64,000 bases of DNA from Paenibacillus antri (GCF_005765165.1 NZ_VCIW01000001.1:124001-188000), one strand, 5' to 3'. Shown: positions 18,167-27,994, counted from the first letter of the stretch. A program made the numbers and translations. Notes: a model not told the origin generated them from the letters alone.

Positions 18167-18186
18167 CTTGGTATTTTTACTGTCAA
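18157..18186 (-). promoter_or_regulatory. Leftward promoter (GH43-gntR-catabolic operon)
   Basis: Minus-strand TTGACA (18186-18181), 18-nt spacer, TAGTAT (18162-18157). The -35 matches the sigma-A consensus exactly. It leaves a leader of about 220 nt before the GH43 start at 17932. Confidence 0.65.
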
Positions 18187-18221
18187 CGAGGAGTTAATTT
18201 ATTTTTTTTCTTCGTTGACAG
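18180..18221. repeat. 10-bp inverted repeat carrying both -35 boxes
   Basis: CTGTCAACGA (18180-18189) and TCGTTGACAG (18212-18221) are perfect inverted arms around a 22-nt AT-rich spacer. Each arm contains a consensus TTGACA pointing outward, so one symmetric element supplies the -35 of both divergent promoters. Confidence 0.7.
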
Positions 18222-18244
18222 CGATTACACCGGAAATGTATATT
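18215..18244 (+). promoter_or_regulatory. Rightward promoter (sugar transporter-malic enzyme operon)
   Basis: TTGACA (18215-18220), 18-nt spacer, TATATT (18239-18244). It is the mirror image of the leftward promoter, with identical spacing. The leader to the SBP start at 18401 is about 150 nt and shows no ORF. Confidence 0.65.
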
Positions 18245-18400
18245 TAGCTTGAGTTGAGGGCGTCGACCCTTCATGCAGCAGGAAATTTCAGAACATCGCA
18301 CCGCTTGTGCGCACATTCAGGTGCATCCAAGGAATTAGTTCGCCGGAGCAAGGTGTGTTAACAGAGTTGAGGAAAATGAAATCAGGGAGGACGTGTTGGA

Positions 18401-19768
18401 ATGGGTAAGCAACCTAAGGTATTAGCAGTTCTGTTGTCGGCCATGACGCTCATGCTTGGCGCATGCACCGGTGGAACCGCCAACCCGGCGACCGTCGATA
18501 ACGCGAGTGGCAAAGCGGTCGCCGACGCGAATAACAGCGATGCGGAACCGAGCACGGACGCGCCGAAACCCGCAGCGCCTACCAAGCTAGCGCTTTGGAC
18601 GTTCCAAGAAGTGCATGCGAAATATTACAACGGCATGGCCGAATCTTGGAATGCCGCAAACCCGAACAAACCGATTGAACTCGAGGTCACAACGTTACCT
18701 GATGCGGATATGCATAGCAAGTTATTGATCTCCCTGCAATCGGGAGTAGGCGCCCCTGATCTTTCCGATATTGAGATTAGCAAATTCCCTAATTTCCTGC
18801 GGGGAGATATCCCGTTAGCCGAATTGAACGATGTTATAGACCCGGTGAAAGATAACATCGTTCAAGCCCGGGTAGACATGTACGCCAAGGATGGGAAGTA
18901 CTACGGCGTAGACTTCCACGTCGGTGCGTCTGTAATGTACTACAACAAGGAAATTCTCGATCAAGCGGGCGTGAATGCGGATGATATCGTTACGTGGGCG
19001 GACTTCGTGGAGGCCGGCAAAACCGTTCTCGCCAAGACCGGTAAACCGATGACCGCAGTAGAGACGATCGGCGAATGGCAATTCTGGCAAATGATCTCGC
19101 AACAAGGTTCCGATTTCCTTGACGCCGACGGCAACGTCATTCTTGATAATGAAATTAATGTGAAGACCGTCGATTTCTTAAAGCAAATGATTAAGGACGA
19201 AGTAGCGGTAATCGCGCCCGGAGGAAAATACCATACCGAAGATTTCTATGGGTTTATGAATGGCGGAGGAGCCGCCGCGATCGCAATGCCGATGTGGTTC
19301 ATGGGCAGATTTACCGACTACATGCCCGATCTGTCCGGCAAGATGATCATTCGTCCGCTGCCGAGCTGGGAACCGGGAGGCAATCGTTCCGCCGGTATGG
19401 GCGGAACCGGTACGGCCGTCATCAAATCCTCTCCTAACGCGGAGCTCGCGAAGGAGTTTCTGGCGTACACCAAGCTTTCGAAAGAGGGGAACATTGAAAT
19501 TTGGAAGCAGCTCGGATTCGATCCCATCCGCAAGGACGTATGGGAATTGCCGGAGTTGAAAGAGGAGAACAAATTCACAGCTTACTTCGGCACCAACTTG
19601 TTCGATACTCTAATGGAAGTGAAAGACGAAATTCACACCGTAAACATTAAAGACAAGACGCCCCAAATTAACGCCGCTGTGAAGACGATCGCCTTGTTCC
19701 AAGCCATTCAGGAAGGTAAAGACACGTTAACAACCTTGAAGACTGTTGCGGACGTGATCAGAAAGTAA
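18401..19768 (+). CDS. Sugar ABC transporter substrate-binding lipoprotein (AraN-like)
   Basis: 455 residues with lipoprotein signal peptide and lipobox MLGAC (Cys22), then a Thr/Ala/Asp-rich linker before a bacterial extracellular solute-binding protein family 1 domain. Length and partners match AraN-type CUT1 binding proteins for arabino-oligosaccharides or similar sugars. GGGAGG lies upstream of the ATG. It is the first gene of the rightward operon and is followed by a stem-loop at 19792-19837, then two permeases. The divergent GH43 arabinanase-like enzyme supports an arabinose-containing ligand; direct evidence for the sugar is lacking. Confidence 0.88.
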   Translation: MGKQPKVLAVLLSAMTLMLGACTGGTANPATVDNASGKAVADANNSDAEPSTDAPKPAAPTKLALWTFQEVHAKYYNGMAESWNAANPNKPIELEVTTLPDADMHSKLLISLQSGVGAPDLSDIEISKFPNFLRGDIPLAELNDVIDPVKDNIVQARVDMYAKDGKYYGVDFHVGASVMYYNKEILDQAGVNADDIVTWADFVEAGKTVLAKTGKPMTAVETIGEWQFWQMISQQGSDFLDADGNVILDNEINVKTVDFLKQMIKDEVAVIAPGGKYHTEDFYGFMNGGGAAAIAMPMWFMGRFTDYMPDLSGKMIIRPLPSWEPGGNRSAGMGGTGTAVIKSSPNAELAKEFLAYTKLSKEGNIEIWKQLGFDPIRKDVWELPELKEENKFTAYFGTNLFDTLMEVKDEIHTVNIKDKTPQINAAVKTIALFQAIQEGKDTLTTLKTVADVIRK

Positions 19769-19791
19769 TAACCATACTTTCCTGAATAATC

Positions 19792-19837
19792 AATCGCTAG
19801 CTTTGTACGGAGGACCCCGCCGGCGAAGCTAGCGATT
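19792..19837 (+). other. Intercistronic stem-loop after the binding-protein gene
   Basis: AATCGCTAGCTT (19792-19803) pairs perfectly with AAGCTAGCGATT (19826-19837). It lies between the binding-protein stop and the first permease start, without a strong T-tract. Such stems commonly protect the binding-protein part of the mRNA and lower permease expression. Confidence 0.65.
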
Positions 19838-19855
19838 TCTAGAGGGGGATATTGA

Positions 19856-20785
19856 GTGCGAGTAGTATCGACGGCCGTTCCTCACCGCAAGATAACGCAT
19901 ACTCTAAGATCATTGCTGTATTCCCAACGTTTTGCCCCTTTTCTATTTGTATGGCCTTTTATTGTCACGTTCCTGCTCTTCTTTGCTTATCCTGCGGTAA
20001 ACACGGTCGTCATGAGCTTTCAACTTGTGTTGCCCGGAGACGTTCGATTCATAGGCTTTGAAAATTATCACAAACTATGGAATGCACAGTTTCGGCAGGC
20101 GTTAATCGTCAGCACGAAGTATACGTTTTGGACGTTATTGGTACTGATTCCGGTCCCGCTTGTGCTGGCGGTGTTTCTGAATTCCAAACTGGTTCTCGCT
20201 CGAAACTTCTTCCGATCCGTATTATTCGTCCCCGCTTTAACTTCAGTCGTTGTAGCGGGGGTCATTTTCCGGCTCATTTTCGGAGAAGTAGAAGGATCGG
20301 TAATGAATACGATCGTTGGTTGGTTCGGGATCCCCGCGCAAAAATGGCTGTTTCATTCAGAGACCGGCATGTTAGTTTTAGTGCTTTTAGCAAGTTGGAG
20401 ATGGATGGGGATTAACATCGTGTATTTCCTATCCGCCCTGCAAAATATTCCGAAGGAGCTTTATGAATCCGCGGAAATCGACGGGGCCGGAGTATTCGAC
20501 AAGTTTTGGAAAATTACATTGCCTCTCTTAAAGCCGATTACAATATATGTCCTAACGATTAGTATTTATGGCGGCTTCGCCATGTTTACCGAAAGTTACG
20601 TCTTCTGGACGAACAACTCCCCAGGAGATATCGGTTTAACGATTGTCGGTTATTTGTACAAACAAGGGTTCGAGTTCTTTGAACTGGGATACGGTTCTGC
20701 GATCGGCATCACGCTCCTCGCTCTGATCCTAGCCATTAATATCGTACAGCTCAAATTCTTCGGTCTTTTTAGGAAGGAGAGCTAG
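19856..20785 (+). CDS. Sugar ABC permease, AraP/MalF-like subunit
   Basis: 309 residues, starting at GTG 19856 with AGAGGGGG upstream. Six membrane segments are visible, the first at about 22-45. The EAA loop reads YESAEIDGAGVFDKFWKITLP near 200-220, the contact site for the shared ATPase. The family imports mono- and oligosaccharides together with the downstream AraQ-like gene, from which it is separated by a single base. The binding protein at 18401 is its partner. Confidence 0.9.
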   Translation: MRVVSTAVPHRKITHTLRSLLYSQRFAPFLFVWPFIVTFLLFFAYPAVNTVVMSFQLVLPGDVRFIGFENYHKLWNAQFRQALIVSTKYTFWTLLVLIPVPLVLAVFLNSKLVLARNFFRSVLFVPALTSVVVAGVIFRLIFGEVEGSVMNTIVGWFGIPAQKWLFHSETGMLVLVLLASWRWMGINIVYFLSALQNIPKELYESAEIDGAGVFDKFWKITLPLLKPITIYVLTISIYGGFAMFTESYVFWTNNSPGDIGLTIVGYLYKQGFEFFELGYGSAIGITLLALILAINIVQLKFFGLFRKES

Positions 20786-20786
20786 G

Positions 20787-21626
20787 ATGTCTACACGCAG
20801 TCGATGGGCAACGTGTCTATTTCTTTTCTTTTTTGTGTCGTTAAGCATTATCGTTTTGTATCCGTTGGTCGGCTTGCTTCTTGCCTCCTTCAAACCCGCG
20901 ACGGAATTGCTCAGGAACGGATTAAGCCTCAAGTTGCAAACAGAACTGTTTACATTAAATAATTACTCGTATCTATTTTCCGATGCCGGTCGCAAATATT
21001 TCTTCTGGTACCGAAACAGCTTGGTAATTACCTCCTTATTTACTTTGCTATCGCTGCTGCTATCGGCCATGGTCGGGTACGGCCTTGCGATTTATCAATT
21101 CAAGGGTAAGAATATACTGTTCGTTCTCGTACTCGTGGTCATGATGATTCCCGTTGAAATTATCATTCTTCCGTTATACAAACTTACCATTTCATTACAA
21201 CTAATCAATAACTACTGGGGAGTTATCCTTCCTTTTGTCGTCGCGCCGCTGCCTATTTTCTTCTTTCGACAGTTTGCCAGTTCATTGCCGAAGGATTACC
21301 TCGATGCGGGCAGGGTCGATGGATGTACGGAGCTTGGCATCTTCTTTCGTTTAATGATGCCGCTGATGCTCCCCGCATTCGGAGCGATGGCGATCCTTCA
21401 GGCGCTGCACAGTTGGAATAACTTCTTGTGGCCGCTGATCGTACTGCGCACGGACGACATGCTTACTCTGCCGATCGGTCTCGCTTCGATGATTACGCCT
21501 TACGGTAACAATTACGACATGCTCCTGTCGGGGGCCGTTCTTTCCATTGTTCCGATTGTTGTTTTGTTTGCTGCTTTCCAACGTTTTTTTATCTCCGGAT
21601 TAACCGCCGGAGGCGTGAAGGGATAA
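20787..21626 (+). CDS. Sugar ABC permease, AraQ/MalG-like subunit
   Basis: 279 residues, typical of the second CUT1 permease. About six helices are visible and the EAA motif is LDAGRVDGCTELGIF near 165-185. It ends GLTAGGVKG, the usual AraQ/MalG tail. The start ATG follows the upstream stop almost directly, so translation is probably coupled. The next gene is a malic enzyme, unusual in a transport operon. Confidence 0.9.
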   Translation: MSTRSRWATCLFLFFFVSLSIIVLYPLVGLLLASFKPATELLRNGLSLKLQTELFTLNNYSYLFSDAGRKYFFWYRNSLVITSLFTLLSLLLSAMVGYGLAIYQFKGKNILFVLVLVVMMIPVEIIILPLYKLTISLQLINNYWGVILPFVVAPLPIFFFRQFASSLPKDYLDAGRVDGCTELGIFFRLMMPLMLPAFGAMAILQALHSWNNFLWPLIVLRTDDMLTLPIGLASMITPYGNNYDMLLSGAVLSIVPIVVLFAAFQRFFISGLTAGGVKG

Positions 21627-21651
21627 CTCAGACATCATATAGGCGAGGCGG

Positions 21652-23070
21652 GTGGGTTTCTTCGTGGCAATGAGCACTACGGTAGTTTTTCGAATCGAGA
21701 TGGACACGAAACGAGTAACGTTCGGTGAAGTAGCGACGGCGGTCAACGAGGCCGGCGGCGATATCATTGCCGTGGACATGATTCGAACGTCGAAGCAAGG
21801 AACCGTTAGGGATGTTACAATACAGTTCAATGTAGACGCCCATGAACGAATCCACCTGTTACTTCAAGGAATGAATGGCATTCATGTCCTTCACTCATCC
21901 GACCGCACATTCCTGGATCACCTTGGGGGTAAAATTCAGGTGCTGCCGAAGATGCCGATTAAAAACCGAGACGATTTATCGAGAATTTACACCCCCGGCG
22001 TTGCTAGAGTGTGCATGGCGATACATGACGATCCCTCCAAAGTATATACGTTAACTGCGAAACGTAATTTAGTCGCCGTAATTACGGACGGAAGCGCCGT
22101 ACTCGGGCTTGGCGATATCGGTCCCAAAGCTGCCATTCCCGTAATGGAAGGGAAATCGGCACTGTTTAAACAGTTTGCGGACGTAGACGCCTTCCCGATC
22201 TGTTTGCAAACGAAAGACGTGGAGGAAATCGTTAATACCGTCCAATTGATTTCTCCTATGTTCGGCGGCATCAATCTAGAAGATATTAGCGCTCCTCGCT
22301 GTTTCGAGATCGAAAGGAAACTAGAGGAGAAGTTGGACATCCCCGTCTTTCATGACGACCAACACGGAACGGCGGTTGTCATGTTGGCCGGACTCTATAA
22401 CTCGTTAAAACTGGTACATAAGTCGTTACCGTCCGCCAAAATCGTCGTATGCGGCGTTGGCGCAGCCGGCAGCGCATGCATTGATCTGCTCCTCGCAGCC
22501 GGATCGCGTCAAGTCATTGCCGTTGATCGGTACGGCGCGCTGCTTCCGGATACGTCGTATGACGACCCGAATTGGCGGCGTATCGCAGCTATGACGAACC
22601 CCGAAAAGCGCGGCGGCGCCTTGACGGATGTCATTGCAGGCGCAGACGTGTTCATCGGAGTTTCCGGACCCGGAGTATTGACTGTGAACGATATCGAACG
22701 AATGGCCCCGGATCCGATCGTCTTTGCGATGGCTAACCCTGAACCTGAAATCGAACCCGAGATCGCAGAACCAGCGGTGAAGGTGTTGGCTACGGGACGA
22801 AGCGACTACCCGAATCAAATCAATAATGTGCTGTGTTTCCCCGGCATGTTCCGCGGCGTCCTAGACTGCCGAGCCTCCCGGATTACCATGGAGATGAAGC
22901 TGGCCGCCGCTCAAGCGATCGCTTCGATCGTTACCGATGAGGAAAGGAACGAACAATACATCATCCCCAGCATCTTTAATGAAAAAGTCGTTCAACAAGT
23001 ACGCGCATCGGTTATTGCGTCAGCCATTCAGACCGGCGTAGCCAAGAGAATCCCCCCCGATTTCGCATAG
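21652..23070 (+). CDS. NAD(P)-dependent malic enzyme with N-terminal ACT domain
   Basis: 472 residues. An ACT-type regulatory domain covers about 10-85. The malic domain then shows IYTPGVARV (catalytic Tyr113), DGSAVLGLGDIGPKAA and FHDDQHGTA with metal-binding acids, and a Rossmann NAD(P) domain with VVCGVGAAGSA. It converts malate to pyruvate and CO2. Starts are ambiguous: GTG 21652 has only a weak GAGGCGG before it, and a second GTG and an ATG follow within 20 nt. It is the last gene of the rightward operon and a paralogue of the fragment at 1-218. In this setting it would convert TCA-cycle malate, formed from sugar-derived 2-oxoglutarate, to pyruvate. Confidence 0.9.
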   Translation: MGFFVAMSTTVVFRIEMDTKRVTFGEVATAVNEAGGDIIAVDMIRTSKQGTVRDVTIQFNVDAHERIHLLLQGMNGIHVLHSSDRTFLDHLGGKIQVLPKMPIKNRDDLSRIYTPGVARVCMAIHDDPSKVYTLTAKRNLVAVITDGSAVLGLGDIGPKAAIPVMEGKSALFKQFADVDAFPICLQTKDVEEIVNTVQLISPMFGGINLEDISAPRCFEIERKLEEKLDIPVFHDDQHGTAVVMLAGLYNSLKLVHKSLPSAKIVVCGVGAAGSACIDLLLAAGSRQVIAVDRYGALLPDTSYDDPNWRRIAAMTNPEKRGGALTDVIAGADVFIGVSGPGVLTVNDIERMAPDPIVFAMANPEPEIEPEIAEPAVKVLATGRSDYPNQINNVLCFPGMFRGVLDCRASRITMEMKLAAAQAIASIVTDEERNEQYIIPSIFNEKVVQQVRASVIASAIQTGVAKRIPPDFA

Positions 23071-23081
23071 GGAAAGAACGC

Positions 23082-23131
23082 TTGAAGGGCGCAAGTCCGG
23101 TATTACACCGGGCTCACGCCCTTCAATTTTG
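23082..23131 (+). terminator. Terminator after malic enzyme
   Basis: TTGAAGGGCG (23082-23091) and CGCCCTTCAA (23117-23126) form a 10-bp stem, with an inner CCGG pair, followed by TTTT. It ends the rightward operon 12 nt after the stop. The remaining gap to 23515 shows no gene; a lone GGAAAAGCGCTTA at 23372 is only a loose operator-like match. Confidence 0.8.
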
Positions 23132-23514
23132 GTATAACGGTCAATAGGCTGTTCCCGGTCTCCCTTCATTACGCATCCTTAGCAAAGTATGTCGATTACT
23201 CCGTTTCATCAAATCTGACATGAATCGTTCATCTCTCTTCCCTTCTGCCGGTTGATTTCAGCAATCTTTCGTACGCACCGCAACCTCATTGCCGTCCCAT
23301 TCATAATGGGAGTTGAGACCGGTTTCATAACGATGCGGCTGTTTATATATTAACCTAATCATTTTCAAGCTTGGAAAAGCGCTTATTTGCATTCTTCACA
23401 TTCCTAATACGTGCACAAGTCTTTACCTCCCCGAGCCTTCTCTGCAGAATCGGCATATCCGATTGTTTTCTTCTCCGAGATAGAGCCTCCCCCATCTTAA
23501 TAAACCTGAATTAT

Positions 23515-26429
23515 TCACCTGACCCCGACTAAAAAATGTTCCGCGATTTCGGCTGCGGAAAGCGCCTTTGAGTAGAAGGCGACATCGTCTATTCCACCCG
23601 TAAACCTTCGAACGCGATCGTCGCCCCGCGCTCCGATCTTGAGCGAGATCGGTCCCGCTTCCGGTATTATCGCTTTCTCATTGCGCCCGACCTCGATCCC
23701 GTCGAGGTAGATGACTAGCGACACACCGTCAAATACGGCAGCCACATGATGCCATTCGCCTAGGCCAATGCTCGGGCCGCCGACGACGTAGCTTGCATCG
23801 GTGCTCGACATCGTAAATGCCATTAACCGATTGCCTCCGTCCAGACGAATTAGATAACCGTTGCGGGCCGGTGCTGAATACTTCTCCACGATGCCCTGAC
23901 CGTCGCCCCCGGCTACAACCTCCGGCCGGATCCACGCTTCGATCGTAAAGGGACCTACGGGCGATACTTCGGATGTGCTTGGCACCTCGGCATAGCCTCC
24001 TGCGAAACGTACCGCTGCGTTACCGTCGTTTGTCGCTCCAGGAACACCTCGTTCTACCTCGGAACGGTAAATCCCGTGCAGGTCATTGCCGGATATGTCG
24101 ACTAACGTATTCGATAGATCGTCAAGTCTCCAAAACGCGTTCGGCGCGTCCGCAAGAACCAGCTCGCGGTATCCTTCGTTCGTCATGTTTGCAGGCTGTA
24201 CATACATACTTGCCGTAACGACGCGACCTTCGTCTTCTTCGAAGCGGAAATGGATATATCCCGGTAAAGCACCGGCCGGAACGGTCACGTCCGCTCCGTA
24301 GGCATAAGCGGAAGTCCTTCCATTACCGGGGAGCGCTATTTGCTGAACCGCGTCCTTGACTATCCATCCCTCGGGAAACTCGACCTTGAGCGTTCCTCTC
24401 ACTTCGTCCGGAGACGACGCATATAGAATAACTTCAGCCTCCGTGGCCACTCCGACAGGGAAAGCTCGCATACCGTAAGGCAATGCCAGGGCAAGATATC
24501 GCTGTTTCAACTTGTGATATTCTTCCGAAGCAAAAGCGACGAAGGGATCGACGACCCCAGTTGCAGTCTCCTTAGGGTTCGCACGCAGCGCTTCTAGAGA
24601 TTGCTCTAAACGCTTTAGAGCGGCGTCAGCGGAAGGGTCATCCCGATCTGCCATGGCTTGAAGCAAATCGAGCGCATCGTTTACGGCAACGGCGGATCGT
24701 TCTAACTTATCCAACCAAGGCGCTGTTTCATCCGCCAAGCCGGGCAACTTCCGCCGCAATTCATCCGGCGCGTTAGACATCTTTTGTACGTATTCCTTCA
24801 ATGCTCCGGCCGGAACCGAGAGATCTGCCCCCGCTTCGTACGCCTCCCGTACTGCTTGGGTCAAGCTAGCTAACGTCGGGGCTTGTAAATTACCCAGAAA
24901 CCGACCGGACCGATTCGCGTCCGCGAACACCTTGAGCGCTTCGTACGCTTCTCCTCCGATCTCTTGAAGCGCAGCCTCCCATGCCAGGTCTGGCGAATAT
25001 ACCGCAGGATTCCAAGCATATTCGGCCTCGGTGAACAACGCAATTTGAGAGGCTTTTTGTTCATTCATTTCGTTCCATGAAATACCTGCGAGATAATGCG
25101 ACAGCGAAGCCGCCCTCCGATCTAGCGGGCCGAGCAATAATCGATTCCGGTTATAATCGTTGACCGGATAATTATCGAAGACAAGAAGTCTGTGACGAGG
25201 GAATGCCTGTTGCGCAGCAATGACATCCGGCTCCTCGATTTCCAACGAAGTGACATGACATGCGGCCCAGTCCAGTAGAAATCCATCGATTCCGTCACCA
25301 GTTCGTCAAAGGTACTACGGTACGGAGTCGGCTCGTTCAACCAATATTGCGACGGAATCGTAATTCCGCGTTCGACATCCGGAAAAACATCAAAGAACCG
25401 CTCCTGAATGTCGTTCAGCACCTCCGCTTGCGCGGTGGCCAATGCGATGGGGCCGGATCCGTAACGCTGAGCGTCCTCCTCGCAGGTGAACGTCTCGGTA
25501 ACGTCATCCCACGAAATGACGAATGTGCGCACGCCGATCGAATACATCTGTTCAAGCCGTTGAATGAGCGCATCCCGATCGGCGGTTCGTGCATGACATA
25601 TTCCTAAGGCGCTGCCGCCGATCTGCGGCGATTCGGGTCCGATCCGGTACAGAAAATTCACATGTTTGGCACGCGAGTACTCCACGAGTCGGCGGAATTT
25701 CTCCAACTCTTCCGGCGGATACAAGTCACGCCATGCGCGTCCGGTCGTACGATCATCCTCCGCTGGCCCATAGAAGAAATAGTTCATCTTGTGCTCGGAT
25801 AGAAAATCTACCTGATCGTACCGATCTTCCCATGACCACTGCGGACCGTAAAACGATTCTTCACCTCCTCGGAAAGGAAAGTTAGGATAATCTCGAATAT
25901 ATACCGCGGGCAGTCGCACCGACTCTCCCTGGCGTTGGATCAGTTGACTCATCGTGAGTGCCGCATAATAGGTGCCGGTCGCATCTTTCCCAGATAATAC
26001 AATCTTGATGCCTTGACTCCGCTCGATCGCAAGCACGTATCCATCGGCCGGCAATGCTTCGGGGCCTTCGCGTCCTAGCTTCGCTAAGATGCCTTCCGAT
26101 TCCGGCGTTTCTTCAGGACCGCCCACATAAATTTCAAAATTTCCTGCTTTATCATTAATTCGTACGCCGTGATTCTCGAGCGTTTCCCGCACAAGGGCAA
26201 CGGCTGTCAGGTCCGCCCCCATTCCGAAAACCAGCTTCGCCTGCTTCGGCAATGTAATACTCGCCCCGTTCGACTCCATCGATTGCGGAGGAGGCGATAC
26301 TCTCGGCAAAGGAACCACCGGCGTTGCGTTCGCAGCGTTTGGAGCTGCCGGCGTACAGAGCCCTACGATGAATGTAATGTACAAGAGTACATGAAACACA
26401 CGATGTTTCGACAGGAACATCATCGTCAT
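23515..26429 (-). pseudogene. Secreted GH84-type N-acetylglucosaminidase with LamG-like domain, frameshifted
   Basis: Two overlapping frames form one gene. The 5' part, starting at ATG 26427-26429 with GAGGAGG upstream, encodes a signal peptide (about 1-35), a GH20b-like N-terminal domain and a GH84-like barrel whose ISWDDV (Asp308-Asp309) is the catalytic acid pair of O-GlcNAcase/hyaluronidase-type enzymes. The 3' part encodes the rest of the barrel (VFDNYPVNDY), a helical linker and a C-terminal LamG-like sandwich (AFWRLDD...IEAWIRP). The frame is broken at 25253-25262 by a tandem duplication of ACATG. Removing one copy gives an uninterrupted product of about 969 residues. Termination would otherwise follow about 41 codons of wrong frame. 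Confidence 0.85.
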
Positions 26430-26677
26430 ACGCCACCTCCTCAAAATTACACGAAACCCATTCATATGATTTACACCTTCTCTACCCATGATATTGCTTC
26501 TATCCGTACACTAAGCTAGCGATTGATCACCCCCTTTGATCCTTATCCCTCAAACGCGACAATTAGCCTTTTCCGATTGCCGGAGTTGGTTGTACCTATT
26601 GCCAGTCGTTTGTAACGCTCCGCCCTGCGAGGAATCAGCTCCCTTGCCTCTGCACAACATTTTTCATTTTGAAAATA

Positions 26678-26705
26678 GCGGACACGCTGAATTCAACGTA
26701 TCCGC
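26678..26705 (-). terminator. Terminator after DegT aminotransferase gene
   Basis: Minus-strand GCGGATACG (26705-26697) and CGTGTCCGC (26686-26678) form a stem with one G-T pair around a GAATTC core, followed by TATTTTC. It lies about 54 nt after the DegT-type stop. It separates that operon from the GH84-type gene. The rest of 26.43-26.76 kb shows no ORF. Confidence 0.6.
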
Positions 26706-26758
26706 CGCGAACTGCATATGCTAAGTCGTACCTTCTTCTCTGAAACCACCGCCAGTAT

Positions 26759-27994
26759 TCAGGTGTTGACATGATACGAGGCGATGACCTTCCGGAACGC
26801 CTTGGCAATATCCTCAATCGCCGATTCGTCGCTCAAGAGCACGTTCTGGTGAAGCCATAACACCCTCTTTGCGCACAGCTCTTCGCACACCGGGCATGCA
26901 TCATACCGCTCCTGTCCCGTCCATTCCCGAATCGAAGACAATATTGCTCGGTTCTGGTTTAGCGGTACATATCCGTAAGCCAATGGAATGCCCTCTGCGT
27001 TCATCCTCCGAATAAATTCGTCCTTATCGATCCGGCCCGCAAATTCTTTATCGAGCGTCAACATATATAAGTGGTGCGCATGCTTCGTCGTCCCCTCCGG
27101 TGCCGGTACGGGTGAAATTCCGTCTATGGTCGACAGCAACGAGTCTAACAGCGCCGTTCTGCTCTCCCTTATTTGCATTTGCTCTTCCAAGCGAGTCATC
27201 TGCGCCAACAAGATCGCGGCTTGAAATTCCGTAATCCGATAATTCTGACCGACAAGCTCGTGTTGGTACCATGCGCCGCCTGGGATCCGGCCTACGTTGA
27301 CGATCGACCACACCCTCTCCCACAGTTCGCGCGAATTGGTAACGATCATGCCTCCTTCCCCCGAATTTAGATTCTTGGAGGATTGGAAAGAGAAGGTGCC
27401 GATATCCCCGATCGCGCCGATCTTCCGTCCTTCCCATTCGGCGCCCACAGCCTGCGCGGCGTCTTCGATCAAGACCAGTCCGTGCTTCGTCGTGACCTCC
27501 TTGAGTTTCGTCAAATCGGCGGGGGCTCCCGCAATGTGCACCGCGATGACGGCTCTCGTCTTCGGCGTCACCGCGCGCTCTACCGCTTCGGGATCGATTA
27601 ATAGCGTATTCTCGTCGATATCCGCGAACACGGGAATGACGCCGTAAGCCAACGCGCCGAAGGCTGTGGCGATGAACGTATAGGGCGGAACGATCACTTC
27701 GTCCCCCGGCCTAACGCCTGCGGCTTGAAGCGCGATCGTCAACGCTACGGTCCCATTGCAACAAGCCACCGCGAAATCAGCGTCGTGAAGCTCCGCGAAC
27801 TTCTTCTCGGCCTGCGGAATCATGGGGGAATAGTCATCCGACTTGACCGGTCCAACGCCGCCCCACTTCGAGGAATGAAGCACGCGAAGCAGATACTGCT
27901 CCTCGAGCTCGTCGTAAATCGGCCACTCGGCGAAGCCTTCCTTCCTGACGGGCGTTCCTCCATGAATGGCTAGGGTTTGATCGTTGTTGCTCAT
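26759..27994 (-). CDS. DegT/DnrJ/EryC1-family PLP aminotransferase
   Basis: 411 residues, the normal length for sugar aminotransferases of this family, which transfer an amino group to keto-sugars or scyllo-inosose-type substrates using PLP. Lys207 (FSFQSSKNLNSGEGG) is the Schiff-base residue, with IEDAAQ (Glu177-Asp178) holding the PLP ring and GTVALTIAL in the cofactor-binding region. GAGG lies before the ATG. It is the last gene of the 33.8-26.8 kb operon, following a broken GH20b-CBM gene. In catabolic clusters such enzymes may act in reverse on amino sugars; the direction is not determinable. Confidence 0.9.
   Translation of the reverse strand: MSNNDQTLAIHGGTPVRKEGFAEWPIYDELEEQYLLRVLHSSKWGGVGPVKSDDYSPMIPQAEKKFAELHDADFAVACCNGTVALTIALQAAGVRPGDEVIVPPYTFIATAFGALAYGVIPVFADIDENTLLIDPEAVERAVTPKTRAVIAVHIAGAPADLTKLKEVTTKHGLVLIEDAAQAVGAEWEGRKIGAIGDIGTFSFQSSKNLNSGEGGMIVTNSRELWERVWSIVNVGRIPGGAWYQHELVGQNYRITEFQAAILLAQMTRLEEQMQIRESRTALLDSLLSTIDGISPVPAPEGTTKHAHHLYMLTLDKEFAGRIDKDEFIRRMNAEGIPLAYGYVPLNQNRAILSSIREWTGQERYDACPVCEELCAKRVLWLHQNVLLSDESAIEDIAKAFRKVIASYHVNT

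Noticed and set aside
23371-23385. CcpA-like box GGAAAAGCGCTTA
   Set aside because: A single loose match far from any start codon or promoter.
25122-25262. Programmed frameshift in the GH84-type gene
   Set aside because: There is no slippery heptamer or downstream structure; a simple 5-bp tandem duplication explains it better.
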